From: Paenibacillus sp. JJ-223
GTDB lineage: Bacteria; Bacillota; Bacilli; Paenibacillales; Paenibacillaceae
Length of the DNA: 64,000 bases
Direction of reading: 5' to 3'
Assembly (NCBI RefSeq): GCF_927798175.1
Contig: NZ_CAKMMP010000014.1
Span: forward strand, 173,386 to 237,385
Made by a program: the position numbers and the translations under genes. The notes under the pieces were generated by a model. That model saw only the letters and a program-made list of their open reading frames with translations, searched no databases and was not told the DNA's origin. This document shows positions 8,561-17,196 of the stretch, piece by piece; positions within the stretch are counted from its first letter, which is position 1, and each line of letters starts with the position of its first letter.

Positions 8561-9569
8561 TATTGGAGGGAGCGGCTTTGGGCAATGTCCCCTGCACTGC
8601 TTTGCTGCTCGAATTCCGCCGTTCCTTGTTTAATTGCTCCCCGTATGTCTTGACGTTCCAGCCGTTGAAAAAGTCGGTACCCGAAGCAACCCCTGATTCG
8701 TACAACGCCAAGCTTTCGTCCGGGGTTAAGCGGAATTGGGTCGGCTTGATTCCAAGCGTCGGTATTTTAACGGTTCGGAAGCGGTTGATCTGCTCAATGT
8801 AACGCTCATCATGAGCCGTCAGCATCGTTTCTACCAAAGCTTGAAGCATGCTTAGCGGGCCCTTGATCGTCGCCGGCTGTCCCTCCGTTTTGCCGACCAT
8901 TTTGAATCCGACCACCGGAATGATCTCCCCGCTCCGCTTCGAGCGTTCCCCTTCAAACAACCATAACGGGAAATTGCTGAGCAATCCCCCGTCCACGACG
9001 TAAACAAATTGTTGGCTGAACGGCAGCCCTTTCGAGAATGCCGGCGATTTGCGAATGACAACCGGGTCGAAAAAGTAAGGGATGCTGCAGCTCATGCGCA
9101 CAGCTTTGGCAACATCCAGTTTGCCGGGTTCGATGCCAAATCGGCTGATGTCGTCAGGCAAAACCAAAATGTTGCCGCCGGAAATGTCGGAGGCAATGAC
9201 GTTCAGTTTGCCAGGGGGCAGGTCGGCAAAGGAACGAATGCCCTTTTGCTGCAGCATGCTGCGAATCCATGTTTCCAAGGCTTCGCCAGAGTACAGTCCC
9301 TTTTTCAAAAAAAGCCTTGCCGCCGGACCAAGCCAGCGCACATCAAAAATCGGGGCACGACGCAGCAATGATGCAAATGGCGTATTCTCAATAATCCCCC
9401 GCATTTCGTCCGCTTTATACCCCGCGGCAATCAACGCCGCAACGATCGAGCCCGATGACGTGCCTGCAACGCGATTGAATTGCACCCCATGATCTTCTGC
9501 GCTTTTCACCGCCCCGGCGAGTGAAATTCCTTTCACTCCTCCGCCTTCAAAGACCGCATTGATCAACAT
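8556..9569 (-). CDS. Patatin-like phospholipase
   Basis: Predicted cytoplasmic acyl hydrolase with a Ser-Asp catalytic dyad. The 337 residues include the oxyanion-hole motif GGGVKG (9-14), the nucleophile elbow GTSSG (Ser38) and the DGG motif (VVDGGLLSN) that supplies the aspartate. No signal peptide is present, so it probably acts on membrane lipid from inside. I chose ATG 9569 because the family begins right before the first beta strand (AVFEGGG); upstream codons are unlike the family. It is a single gene between two terminators; the substrate is unknown. Confidence 0.9.
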   Translation of the reverse strand: MLINAVFEGGGVKGISLAGAVKSAEDHGVQFNRVAGTSSGSIVAALIAAGYKADEMRGIIENTPFASLLRRAPIFDVRWLGPAARLFLKKGLYSGEALETWIRSMLQQKGIRSFADLPPGKLNVIASDISGGNILVLPDDISRFGIEPGKLDVAKAVRMSCSIPYFFDPVVIRKSPAFSKGLPFSQQFVYVVDGGLLSNFPLWLFEGERSKRSGEIIPVVGFKMVGKTEGQPATIKGPLSMLQALVETMLTAHDERYIEQINRFRTVKIPTLGIKPTQFRLTPDESLALYESGVASGTDFFNGWNVKTYGEQLNKERRNSSSKAVQGTLPKAAPSNK

Positions 9570-9651
9570 AAACAAACCCCCGTTCCCATGCAACAATAGT
9601 TCTACTGTCACTGTATGAGAACAGGGGCCCGTCATATGTCGTCAATATGCA

Positions 9652-11277
9652 TTACAAGCCGTAATATGATTTCAACCTTGCGATTAAACCGAGCGGGTCC
9701 TTCGTCAAGTATTGGGAGCTGAAATAAATATCTCCGCCAATGGCGTTGTATCGTTCATTGTATGCCAATTGATCGATGATTTCCTGCGAAGTCTGCCACC
9801 CCGATTCGGTGGTTCCTATTTTGTACGGGGAGTGTCCGATATACAATTTGACATTTGTATTCGCGACTTCGTTAACCCACCAATCTACGACTTTGTCATA
9901 ACGTGCGGCGCTCAACGTCATGCTCCAATATACTTGCGGAGCCACGTAATCGATCCATTCCTGTTTGATCCAAGTACGCACATCCGCATTCATGCTGTCA
10001 TACGCGGTTACACCTGCTTTGGTGTCTGAACCCGTCGCATCCACCGCTTTATTGCGCCATACGCCAAATGGACTGATTCCGTATTCCAGGTTCGGATTCA
10101 CCTGATGAATGCTTTCGCCAAGCTGCTTCACGAACTGATTGATATTGTCGCGGCGCCATTCGGCACGATCACTGGTGTTTAATGTGTTATAAGTCCTGAA
10201 TGCCGCATCATCATTGAAGGTCACGTTGGACGGATAGAAATAATCATCCAAGTGCACCCCGTCAATATTGTACCGGTTTACCACTTCCATAATCGTATCG
10301 ATGATATGCTGCCTTGCCTCCGGAATGCCGGGGTTGATGTACAGCTTGCCTCCCGCATTGACGATCCACTCCGGATGAAGCTTGGATACATGATTCGCCG
10401 CCAATCCCGTTGTGCTCGCCGAATTCGTGGCGCGGAACGGATTGAACCAGGCATGGAACTCAAGCCCGCGTTTGTGCGCCTCCTCAATCATGAATTCCAG
10501 CGGGTCATAACCCGGATCTTTGCCTTGCGTTCCCGTAAGCACACTGTTCCAAGGCACCAGATCCGAAGGGTAAATGGCATCCCCGTTGGCTCGAACTTGC
10601 ACGAACACCGCATTGATACCCATACCTTTTAATTGGTCCAGCTGCTGCGTATAATCCAGCTTCTGTTTCTCGATATTGCCTTTTGCGCCGGATGACGGCC
10701 AATCGCCATTCACCGTGGAAATCCATGCTCCGCGCATCTCGTCGGTTGCAGGCACATTGCCCGATTGATCTGAATTGCCCGGATCGACCGGTGTAACCGG
10801 CGTAGGATCAGGCGTCGTCTCCGAACCGGAGTCGTTTGTCAGCGTGAACAGATCAATCGTCTGCGTCGCCTGGGTCCAGTTCACGCGAATGCCCAGGTTT
10901 TCGCTGACGAACCGGAGCGGCACCATTACGCGCCCCTGTTTCACCTCAACCGATGCATCCAGGTTCACCGTCGCGTTATCCACCGTTGCTTGCTGTTTTC
11001 CCTTCGTCATTTGAATGATCGTGCCCGACTTGTTGATCGTTACCGTTTTGGTGGCTTGGGACCAGAATACGGATGCTCCCAATCCTTCGCTAATAACTCG
11101 GAGCGGCACCATAGTCACATTCACTTTGGGCAAAATATAAGGCGCCACATCCGACTCCAGACGCTGCCCGTCCAGATGAATCACAATGTTCTGACCGGCT
11201 GCTTGAGCAGACAGCCCTGCCGTTTGCAAACCCAACACAAAAATCAGCAGCATAACCAGGCTCTTACGAAACTTCAT
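9652..11277 (-). CDS. Secreted GH10-like hydrolase with copper-amine-oxidase N-terminal-like domain
   Basis: Secreted protein of 541 residues: signal peptide (about 1-27), a copper-amine-oxidase N-terminal-like domain of two half-repeats ending near residue 147 (each with VPLRVISEGLG or VPLRFVSENLG), a Ser/Pro/Asp linker, and a GHL10/DUF187 barrel from about 180 (RGAWISTV, VQVRANGDAIY, HAWFNPFRA, DGVHLDDYFYP). The barrel family relates to YngK of B. subtilis and is thought to act on glycans, possibly in the cell wall; activity is unproven. The N-terminal domain is common in Paenibacillus surface proteins and here carries no catalytic copper site. It follows mntR at a distance but has its own ribosome site (GGAGG). 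Confidence 0.88.
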   Translation of the reverse strand: MKFRKSLVMLLIFVLGLQTAGLSAQAAGQNIVIHLDGQRLESDVAPYILPKVNVTMVPLRVISEGLGASVFWSQATKTVTINKSGTIIQMTKGKQQATVDNATVNLDASVEVKQGRVMVPLRFVSENLGIRVNWTQATQTIDLFTLTNDSGSETTPDPTPVTPVDPGNSDQSGNVPATDEMRGAWISTVNGDWPSSGAKGNIEKQKLDYTQQLDQLKGMGINAVFVQVRANGDAIYPSDLVPWNSVLTGTQGKDPGYDPLEFMIEEAHKRGLEFHAWFNPFRATNSASTTGLAANHVSKLHPEWIVNAGGKLYINPGIPEARQHIIDTIMEVVNRYNIDGVHLDDYFYPSNVTFNDDAAFRTYNTLNTSDRAEWRRDNINQFVKQLGESIHQVNPNLEYGISPFGVWRNKAVDATGSDTKAGVTAYDSMNADVRTWIKQEWIDYVAPQVYWSMTLSAARYDKVVDWWVNEVANTNVKLYIGHSPYKIGTTESGWQTSQEIIDQLAYNERYNAIGGDIYFSSQYLTKDPLGLIARLKSYYGL

Positions 11278-11388
11278 CCATTCAATCCTCCATCATATCC
11301 TTTTTCGCGGAAAATTCTGCTAGTTTAATAGACGCGTCAAGTGACCGTTTTGTTGCGATAAATGGATAAAATGCTGGCAAAAAAACGA

Positions 11389-11427
11389 AGGATGCCCTCG
11401 CGGCCTCCAATGGCACGGGGACATCCT
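11389..11427 (-). terminator. Terminator of mntR
   Basis: On the minus strand AGGATG pairs with CATCCT around a GC-rich loop that includes GGGG/CCC pairing, followed by TTCGTTTTTTT. It lies 50 bases after the mntR stop. Confidence 0.75.
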
Positions 11428-11476
11428 ATGTTCTTGCAGCATGATGGATGAAGCGGCTCCTTATTCCGGATCAGAA

Positions 11477-11905
11477 CTAGGACTCCGTGTTGCTCATGAC
11501 TTCCTGCAATTTCCGGAGATCGTTCAAGCGGTTTTCGTTCTGCCTGAAATATTCGACCAAGGTTTCGATGCATGTAATCGAGTCCCAGCTCAAATGATGC
11601 TCGATGCCTTCAACGTCTTTGTAAATGTTCTCTTCCTGCACGCCGATGGTCGTCAAAAATTCCTCCAGCAAATGATGACGTTCCATTAATCGCTTGCCCA
11701 TCTTTTTCCCTTTTGGAGTCAGTACCAATCCACGGTACTTTTCATAAATCAGGTACTCGTCCTTGTCCAGCTTCTGGATCATCTTCGTCACCGAAGAAGG
11801 ATGCACTTCCAATCCTTCAGCGATATCGGATACGCGAGCATAGCCCTTTTCATCAATGAGTTTGTATATACGCTCCAAATAATCTTCCATACTGGGCGTT
11901 GGCAT
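11477..11905 (-). CDS. mntR: Manganese-responsive transcriptional regulator MntR
   Basis: DtxR-family repressor that binds DNA when Mn(II)-loaded and shuts off manganese uptake. The 142-residue length equals that of B. subtilis. All binuclear-site ligands lie at the B. subtilis positions: Asp8, Glu11, His77, Glu99, Glu102 and His103. The winged helix (about 22-60) contains VSDIAEGLEVHPSSVTK. I chose ATG 11905 over an in-frame start ten codons upstream because GAGAGGGAAG precedes it and the family begins at MPTPSMEDY. It is transcribed alone; no manganese transporter gene is in the window. Confidence 0.96.
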   Translation of the reverse strand: MPTPSMEDYLERIYKLIDEKGYARVSDIAEGLEVHPSSVTKMIQKLDKDEYLIYEKYRGLVLTPKGKKMGKRLMERHHLLEEFLTTIGVQEENIYKDVEGIEHHLSWDSITCIETLVEYFRQNENRLNDLRKLQEVMSNTES

Positions 11906-12142
11906 CTGCTTCCCTCTCTTCTCTCTGACCGACACACGACACGATTCGCGCCTGGTCCCTATCCTTTAATGATACATGTTATCAATGCGCATTGGCAAGT
12001 CCTGCGCGACCCTGAACCATGCAATCCATCCTTCTGCCCACCATGAACGCAAAAAACGCTCAAGTATTTGGCATGCGTGCATCTGCTCCAAATAACCCAA
12101 ACTAATCTTGGCAGCCAGCCATGAAAGGAGCAAACCAACCTT

Positions 12143-13213
12143 ATGAGTACGAGCACAGCGTCTCCTCCCGTCCGGAAGGCAAAGGGGACTAAACCCTTTA
12201 TTCCCGATTTGGTCTATTTTGAACCAGGCGCGCTGGAATACGACAAAGGAAAACGCATCATGGAGTGGGTCAAGTCCCAAGACATCCCTTACCAAATGAC
12301 CACTTCCCATAACAGAATTACGAATTTACCGGGAGAGACGGAGCAGGAAAAATATCGCATGGCCAAACGCACACTCGTTGTGGGCGTACGAAAAACGCTG
12401 AAATTTGACCAATCCAAACCTTCAGCGGAGTATGCCATTCCGATTTCCACAGGATGTATGGGCCATTGCCATTATTGTTACCTGCAAACTACCTTGGGGG
12501 CCAAGCCATACGTAAGGGTCTACGTAAATACCGAGGAAATCATCCAGGCAGCGAAGGGTTATATCGACGAACGAGCACCTGAAATTACCCGCTTCGAGGC
12601 AGCCTGTACATCCGATCCGGTGGGCCTGGAGCATATTACGGGAAATTTGGGCGACCTGATTCGTTTCATGGCTGACGAACCATACGGACGCTTGCGTTTT
12701 GTGACCAAGTACCATCATGTTGAACCGCTGCTGGATATTAAGCATAACGGCCATACCCGCATTCGTTTCAGCGTTAATGCCGATTACGTTATTAAAAATT
12801 TTGAACCCGCAACTTCCAGATTCGAAGAACGAATCGAAGCTGCAGGGAAAATTGCCCATGCCGGTTATCCGCTCGGTTTTATTATCGCTCCAATTATTTG
12901 GTACGACGGCTGGGAGAAAGGCTACGCCGAATTGCTGCAAAAGCTCGCGGATACCCTCCCTGAGGAGGCGACCAGCAATCTTACCTTTGAAATGATCCAG
13001 CACCGTTTCACCAAAACGGCCAAAGCCACGATCGAGAAACGTTACCCCAAAACCAAACTTGAAATGGATATCGAAAAACGCAAAATGAAATGGGGCCGTT
13101 GGGGGCAGTATAAATACGTCTACAAAGACGACCAGCAGGACGCGCTGCGCGAATTCATTACGGAGCGAATTTTTGAACATTTTCCATTAGCCAACATCGA
13201 CTATTTCACTTGA
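12143..13213 (+). CDS. splB: Spore photoproduct lyase
   Basis: Radical SAM enzyme that reverses the spore photoproduct (5-thyminyl-5,6-dihydrothymine) during germination. The 356 residues contain the cluster motif CMGHCHYC with Cys105, Cys109 and Cys112, and Cys155 (ACTSDP), the position of the hydrogen-donor Cys141 in B. subtilis; both are shifted by 14. A strong AAAGGAG sits about 12 bases before the ATG, a rather long spacing. It stands alone (no splA seen) and ends in a clear terminator. Forespore expression is expected for the family; I could not define a sigma-G promoter. Confidence 0.96.
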   Translation: MSTSTASPPVRKAKGTKPFIPDLVYFEPGALEYDKGKRIMEWVKSQDIPYQMTTSHNRITNLPGETEQEKYRMAKRTLVVGVRKTLKFDQSKPSAEYAIPISTGCMGHCHYCYLQTTLGAKPYVRVYVNTEEIIQAAKGYIDERAPEITRFEAACTSDPVGLEHITGNLGDLIRFMADEPYGRLRFVTKYHHVEPLLDIKHNGHTRIRFSVNADYVIKNFEPATSRFEERIEAAGKIAHAGYPLGFIIAPIIWYDGWEKGYAELLQKLADTLPEEATSNLTFEMIQHRFTKTAKATIEKRYPKTKLEMDIEKRKMKWGRWGQYKYVYKDDQQDALREFITERIFEHFPLANIDYFT

Positions 13214-13235
13214 CTGTTTCGCATCCAACCAAAAA

Positions 13236-13276
13236 AGCCCCATGAACCGGATTCGCATCCGATGTTCATAGGGCTT
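13236..13276 (+). terminator. Terminator of splB
   Basis: AGCCCCATGAAC pairs with GTTCATAGGGCT with one mismatch, followed by TTCTACT. It starts 23 bases after the splB stop and precedes the repeat fragment at 13295. Confidence 0.7.
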
Positions 13277-13294
13277 CTACTATCAAACTATGGC

Positions 13295-13421
13295 TATATA
13301 AGCCACAAATAACACACGTTAACGGAGGGGCAGATCCAATCTGAAGAAGCGAAGCTAAAAGCTTTCTGTAAGAAAGCTCCATCGAAAGCATACGCTTCGC
13401 ATTTATCACCAGATTTTCCCC
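13295..13421 (+). repeat. Truncated copy of the TATATAAACCGCA intergenic repeat (long subtype)
   Basis: Begins with TATATAAGCCACA (13295-13307), two mismatches from the family's terminal repeat. It continues colinear with the copy at 54816-55041 through the GCGAAGC/GCTTCGC arm (13349-13355 with 13394-13400), which encloses the perfect hairpin AGCTTTCT/AGAAAGCT (13360-13378). It stops at the first arm of the central stem (TTATCACCAGATTTT). The second half, including the other terminal repeat, is missing; the break coincides with the ccdA stop codon. Confidence 0.85.
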
Positions 13422-14135
13422 TTAAATAATCATCCAATCCGGCGTAATCTGCTGCAGCCAAATCGTAATCTTGGTCATCTGGTCAGTGAACAGCAATATG
13501 CCAAGGAACAGCATTAACGCCCCGCCCACTTTCATCATCGCATTGGAATAACGCAAAATCCAGCGGGTCGAGCCGATAAAAAAAGCAAGAACAAAAAACG
13601 GAACGGCAAATCCGACCGTATAACCGGTAATCAACGCAAACCATGTCGTCGGTTCACTTGCAGCCATCGCAATGATTGCCGTTAAAATGGGGCCGATACA
13701 CGGGGACCATCCTGCAGAGAAGCCAATGCCGAATACAAAAGACCCTACATATCCCGCAGGTTTCCATTTCAACTCCAGCTTGCGCTCTTTCATCAGAAAC
13801 TGCGGTTTGAACACCCCAAGCAGGAATAACCCCATCAACATGATCAGAATGGCGGATAGCTGCCGGATGAGCTCGCGATTATCATTGAAAAAACGTCCGA
13901 ACAGCCCTGCACCCAATCCAAGCGAATAAAATACCGCCGAAAAACCTAAAATGAACGCCAGCGTGTGCGTCATCGTTTTCATGCGAACCTCGCGCTGGTT
14001 GCGCTCATCTTTCAGGCGCTGCACCGTCATGCCGGTGATATAGGAAAGATATGACGGATACAGAGGTAAACAACAAGGGGATATAAATGATGCAAATCCG
14101 GCTATGAAAGCCAGCCATACGTTAACATCAGGCAT
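13422..14135 (-). CDS. ccdA: CcdA-family thiol-disulfide transmembrane protein
   Basis: Carries reducing equivalents across the membrane to extracytoplasmic thiol proteins, as needed in cytochrome c maturation and spore formation. The 237-residue, six-segment protein has the two conserved half-sites SPCC (Cys21/22) and SPC (Cys146) in pseudo-symmetric helices. ATG 14135 is preferred over a longer frame because the family begins at this point. It lies 65 bases after znuB on the same strand and may share the zinc-regulated transcript. Its stop codon sits exactly where the neighbouring repeat is broken, so the C-terminus may have been shaped by that event. Confidence 0.9.
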   Translation of the reverse strand: MPDVNVWLAFIAGFASFISPCCLPLYPSYLSYITGMTVQRLKDERNQREVRMKTMTHTLAFILGFSAVFYSLGLGAGLFGRFFNDNRELIRQLSAILIMLMGLFLLGVFKPQFLMKERKLELKWKPAGYVGSFVFGIGFSAGWSPCIGPILTAIIAMAASEPTTWFALITGYTVGFAVPFFVLAFFIGSTRWILRYSNAMMKVGGALMLFLGILLFTDQMTKITIWLQQITPDWMII

Positions 14136-14199
14136 GAAGCGAATGTCTCCCTTCTGTGGAAGCTCACTTGCCAATTGCACATTTGATCACGTTCAAGCG

Positions 14200-15012
14200 T
14201 CAGGCACGGAATCCCTTTTTGGCGACCATCGTCATGATCAGCATCATAATCAACAGCAGTACAATCGTAGCACCCGGTGCCAGGTTCCAGATCCCTGCTA
14301 CAACCAATCCAATGACCACGGCAATCTCACCGATGACCACGGACAATACTATTGCCGACTTGAAACTTCTTGCCATCAACAAACTGACGGCAACCGGTAT
14401 GGTCAGCAACGCAGATACGAGCAAAGCACCCACGATTTTGATGGCTGTGCTAATGACCAATGCCGTCATGACCGTAATCAGCATGTTCAGCACACGAACC
14501 GGCAATCCCGTCACTGCCGCTGCATCCTCTTCAAAGCTAAGCAGAAAAAACTCCTTATGAAGCAAGGCAACGATGACAACGACAATCAACGTAACGATGC
14601 CGACCAGCTTCAGGTCGGTCGCATCCAGCGTATAGATGCTTCCGAAAAGATAACTCATCACATCGGTATTGTATCCCTTGCCAAGCGTAAAGAACAGCGA
14701 GGCCAGCGCCACGCCGCCGGACATAATAATCGCGATGGACAATTCCGCATAGCTTTTGTAAGCCTTGCGCAATTTCTCAATCGCAAATGAGGCAAGCACC
14801 GCAAACACAAGCCCTACCGCAATCGGATATACCTCAATCAAAAAACCGAGGGCAACCCCGGCAATCGTAACGTGAGAGAGCGTATCTCCGATCATGGATA
14901 GACGGCGCAATACCAGAAACAATCCAATCAGCGGGGCGGTGATGCCAATCAGCAACCCGCCTGCCAATGCCCGCTGAAAAAAATCACTCATTAAAATTTC
15001 CAAAACGTACAC
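14200..15012 (-). CDS. znuB: Zinc ABC transporter, membrane permease
   Basis: ABC-3 family permease that pairs with ZnuC and receives zinc from ZnuA. The 270-residue product is highly hydrophobic with about eight membrane segments and has the family stretch LVLRRLSMIGDTLSHVTIAGVALGF early on. The start is uncertain: the listed GTG follows AAGGAG with only two bases between, TTG 15003 has better spacing, and ATG 14991 also fits the family. It lies 41 bases after znuC in the same operon, downstream of the Zur-type operator. Confidence 0.93.
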   Translation of the reverse strand: MYVLEILMSDFFQRALAGGLLIGITAPLIGLFLVLRRLSMIGDTLSHVTIAGVALGFLIEVYPIAVGLVFAVLASFAIEKLRKAYKSYAELSIAIIMSGGVALASLFFTLGKGYNTDVMSYLFGSIYTLDATDLKLVGIVTLIVVVIVALLHKEFFLLSFEEDAAAVTGLPVRVLNMLITVMTALVISTAIKIVGALLVSALLTIPVAVSLLMARSFKSAIVLSVVIGEIAVVIGLVVAGIWNLAPGATIVLLLIMMLIMTMVAKKGFRA

Positions 15013-15053
15013 GACTCCTTCGGCCTTGCTCTATTCTGGCGGACAACTGCCGT

Positions 15054-15812
15054 TTACCGCACCTGCGCCGTCGTATGCTGCAGATTGGTTTCCGCGCAAT
15101 CCTCCACCTCATGCGAGTGACGAACATGAAAATGAATTTTACCGTTCGTTACCGCCGGCTGCGAACCTAGATAATTTTCCATTCGGTTCATGTCATGGGA
15201 GACCATAAGGAAAGTCATCCGGTGATGCTCATGCATATGGGTAATCAGTTCAAAAAAAGTATCCTGGGACTCCGCGTCAATCCCCACGGTTGGTTCGTCA
15301 AGAACAAGCAGATCCGGACGGTTGATGAGCGCCCGCGCCAGAAACACGCGCTGCTGCTGCCCGCCAGAGAGCTGTCCAATCCGTTTGTGCGCAATGTCCT
15401 CGATTCGCATGACCTGCATGGCATCCGCACATTGCTGGTTGGCCTGGCGTGTCATGCGGCGAAACATGTTTTTGTTGTTGTACAGGCCGGACATGACAAC
15501 CTCTCGCACCGTTGCCGGAAACAATGGATTGAAAGCATTTTTTTGCGGAACATATCCGATGCGCTGCCAATCCTTGAATTTGCGAATGGACTGGCCGAAC
15601 AACTTAATGTCGCCTTTCGCAGGCGGCAGAAGCCCGACCAACATACGCAGCAGCGTTGTTTTGCCGGCGCCGTTCGATCCGATGATGCCCACGAAGTCCC
15701 GCTCTTGCACCATGAAATTCAAATGTTCAATGACTTTCTGTTCACCATAGGAAAACGACAATTGCTCGATTTCGATGATGGGATCATGACATAGTGGCAT
15801 GATTTGCTGCAT
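15054..15812 (-). CDS. znuC: Zinc ABC transporter, ATP-binding protein
   Basis: Energises zinc uptake. The 252 residues contain Walker A GSNGAGKTT, the Q-loop (GYVPQKNAFN), the ABC signature LSGGQQQR, Walker B LLVLDEP and the switch histidine in VSHDMNR. The C-terminal tail contains several histidines. It lies between znuA and znuB, 53 bases after znuA. The Mn/Zn class of ABC ATPases is hard to separate by sequence alone, but the histidine-rich ZnuA and the Zur-type box favour zinc. Confidence 0.94.
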   Translation of the reverse strand: MQQIMPLCHDPIIEIEQLSFSYGEQKVIEHLNFMVQERDFVGIIGSNGAGKTTLLRMLVGLLPPAKGDIKLFGQSIRKFKDWQRIGYVPQKNAFNPLFPATVREVVMSGLYNNKNMFRRMTRQANQQCADAMQVMRIEDIAHKRIGQLSGGQQQRVFLARALINRPDLLVLDEPTVGIDAESQDTFFELITHMHEHHRMTFLMVSHDMNRMENYLGSQPAVTNGKIHFHVRHSHEVEDCAETNLQHTTAQVR

Positions 15813-15865
15813 GGCAAAGCCACCCTTTCTTTCTATTTCAGGATTCGGACGAATCCCAGTCTATC

Positions 15866-16936
15866 TTATTTTAATGCGATCAGGAGATTTTGCAAATTTT
15901 TCTCCATTAAAGTGAAATAATCGTCTCCGCTTGCTGCCTGCTCTTTCGTCAGCCCCTCTACCGGGTTCAAGACCATCGTTTCCACGCCGGCTTCGCCAGC
16001 CAACGTTTTGGCCAGTTTGTCGGATACCAGTTCCTCGAAGAAAATGTACTTGATGCCTTCTTCCTTTACCAATTTGGACAGATTCACGATATCCTGACCC
16101 GTCGGCTCAGCGTCCGGGGACAGTCCCATGATCGCATGCTGTGTCAGGCCGTAATCGCGTGCCAGATAACCAAACGCCTGATGGGATACGACGATTTCCT
16201 TGTTCGGCACTTTGGAAAGCTCGTCGGTAAATCGTTGATCCAGTGCTGCCAATTTGGTTTGAAGCGCTTTGTAACGCTGCTCGTAGCCTTCTTTGTGAGC
16301 AGGATCTGCTTCCACAAGGCTGTTTTTGATATTTTCGGCCATGATCAAGGCTGATTTCGGACTCACCCATGTGTGAGGGTCGATATGATGACTGTCTACC
16401 TCTTCTGACCCCGCGTCGTTTGTATGTTCGTCGGCATGTTCATCCTCATGAGCGTGTTCTTCCGATTGTTCCGCACCATGATCGTGGCCATCGTCGCCTT
16501 CCGCCATCAAGAGATCCACGCCGTCGCTGACCGCCACCGCTTTAACCTTGGAGTCGCTATCCAGCGACTTGAGGAAATTCGGCACCCATCCTTCAAGCCC
16601 GGCACCGTTATATAAGAAAAGCTGGGCTTTGGACGTGTTGACGATATCTTGGCTCTTTGGCGTCCAGTCATGCGGCTCTACCCCGGTTGGCAGCAAGTTG
16701 ATCACGTTCGCATCCTCTCCGCCGATCGCAGCCGTAAAAGCGTACACCGGATAAAACGTCGTTACGACGTTGACTTTGCCTTCTTCGATTTTGGCACTAT
16801 TGGAGCTGTTTTGCCCACAAGCGGACAAGATTAGCAAACTCATAACCAGCAAACTGCTCCAAAGCAGACGAGACCGCTTGCCTTTGCGCCGGGCAGTCGC
16901 CTGAATCAATGACGGTTTTTCTCTCAAAAATTTCAT
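15866..16936 (-). CDS. znuA: Zinc ABC transporter, substrate-binding lipoprotein
   Basis: Surface lipoprotein (cluster A-I) that binds zinc for ZnuBC. The 356 residues have a basic N-terminus, a signal peptide with lipobox LSAC (about residues 37-40), the family stretch NVVTTFYPVYAFT, and a long loop with many His, Asp and Glu residues (about 170-205) typical of zinc rather than manganese binders. Later His and Glu residues in VSHQAFGYL and FFEELVS are likely ligands. ATG 16936 has GGAGTGAT upstream; a longer in-frame extension runs through the promoter and was rejected. It is the first gene of znuACB(-ccdA). Confidence 0.95.
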   Translation of the reverse strand: MKFLREKPSLIQATARRKGKRSRLLWSSLLVMSLLILSACGQNSSNSAKIEEGKVNVVTTFYPVYAFTAAIGGEDANVINLLPTGVEPHDWTPKSQDIVNTSKAQLFLYNGAGLEGWVPNFLKSLDSDSKVKAVAVSDGVDLLMAEGDDGHDHGAEQSEEHAHEDEHADEHTNDAGSEEVDSHHIDPHTWVSPKSALIMAENIKNSLVEADPAHKEGYEQRYKALQTKLAALDQRFTDELSKVPNKEIVVSHQAFGYLARDYGLTQHAIMGLSPDAEPTGQDIVNLSKLVKEEGIKYIFFEELVSDKLAKTLAGEAGVETMVLNPVEGLTKEQAASGDDYFTLMEKNLQNLLIALK

Positions 16937-16960
16937 TTTTTCTATCACTCCGCATCTCTT

Positions 16961-16979
16961 AATCGTAAACATTACTGAT
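16961..16979 (-). promoter_or_regulatory. Zur-type operator in front of znuA
   Basis: On the minus strand ATCAGTAAT-G-TTTACGATT resembles the B. subtilis Zur box (AATCGTAAT-N-ATTACGATT): eight of nine bases fit in one half and five of nine, including the inner GTAAT, in the other. It lies just downstream of the -10 element, where a bound repressor would block transcription. A zur gene lies 3 kb away. Confidence 0.8.
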
Positions 16980-16982
16980 AGA

Positions 16983-17011
16983 ATTATAGGTAACCTACCC
17001 ACCATTGTCAA
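16983..17011 (-). promoter_or_regulatory. Consensus sigma-A promoter of znuACB
   Basis: TTGACA (17006-17011) and TATAAT (16983-16988) on the minus strand, both perfect and separated by 17 bases. Such a full-strength promoter needs a repressor, in keeping with the adjoining Zur-type box. Confidence 0.92.
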
Positions 17012-17113
17012 GCGTGCTCTCCTTTTCATTCTATCCAGATCTGCGGAGCTTTTATCAGTCTATGCCTGGTTGTCCCCCTTCATGGCCCCTTTCCGGCTAA
17101 AAAAATGGTGAAA

Positions 17114-17141
17114 AAAGTGACCCGACGAATCGGGTCACTTT
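17114..17141 (-). terminator. Terminator of metG
   Basis: Perfect 11-bp stem AAAGTGACCCG/CGGGTCACTTT with a six-base loop, followed on the minus strand by TTTTTTCACC. It lies 56 bases after the metG stop. Confidence 0.92.
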
Positions 17142-17196
17142 CATGCAGCACATACGGGTGCCATAGTTTATTTATGCATACAAGCATGCTGTTCCG

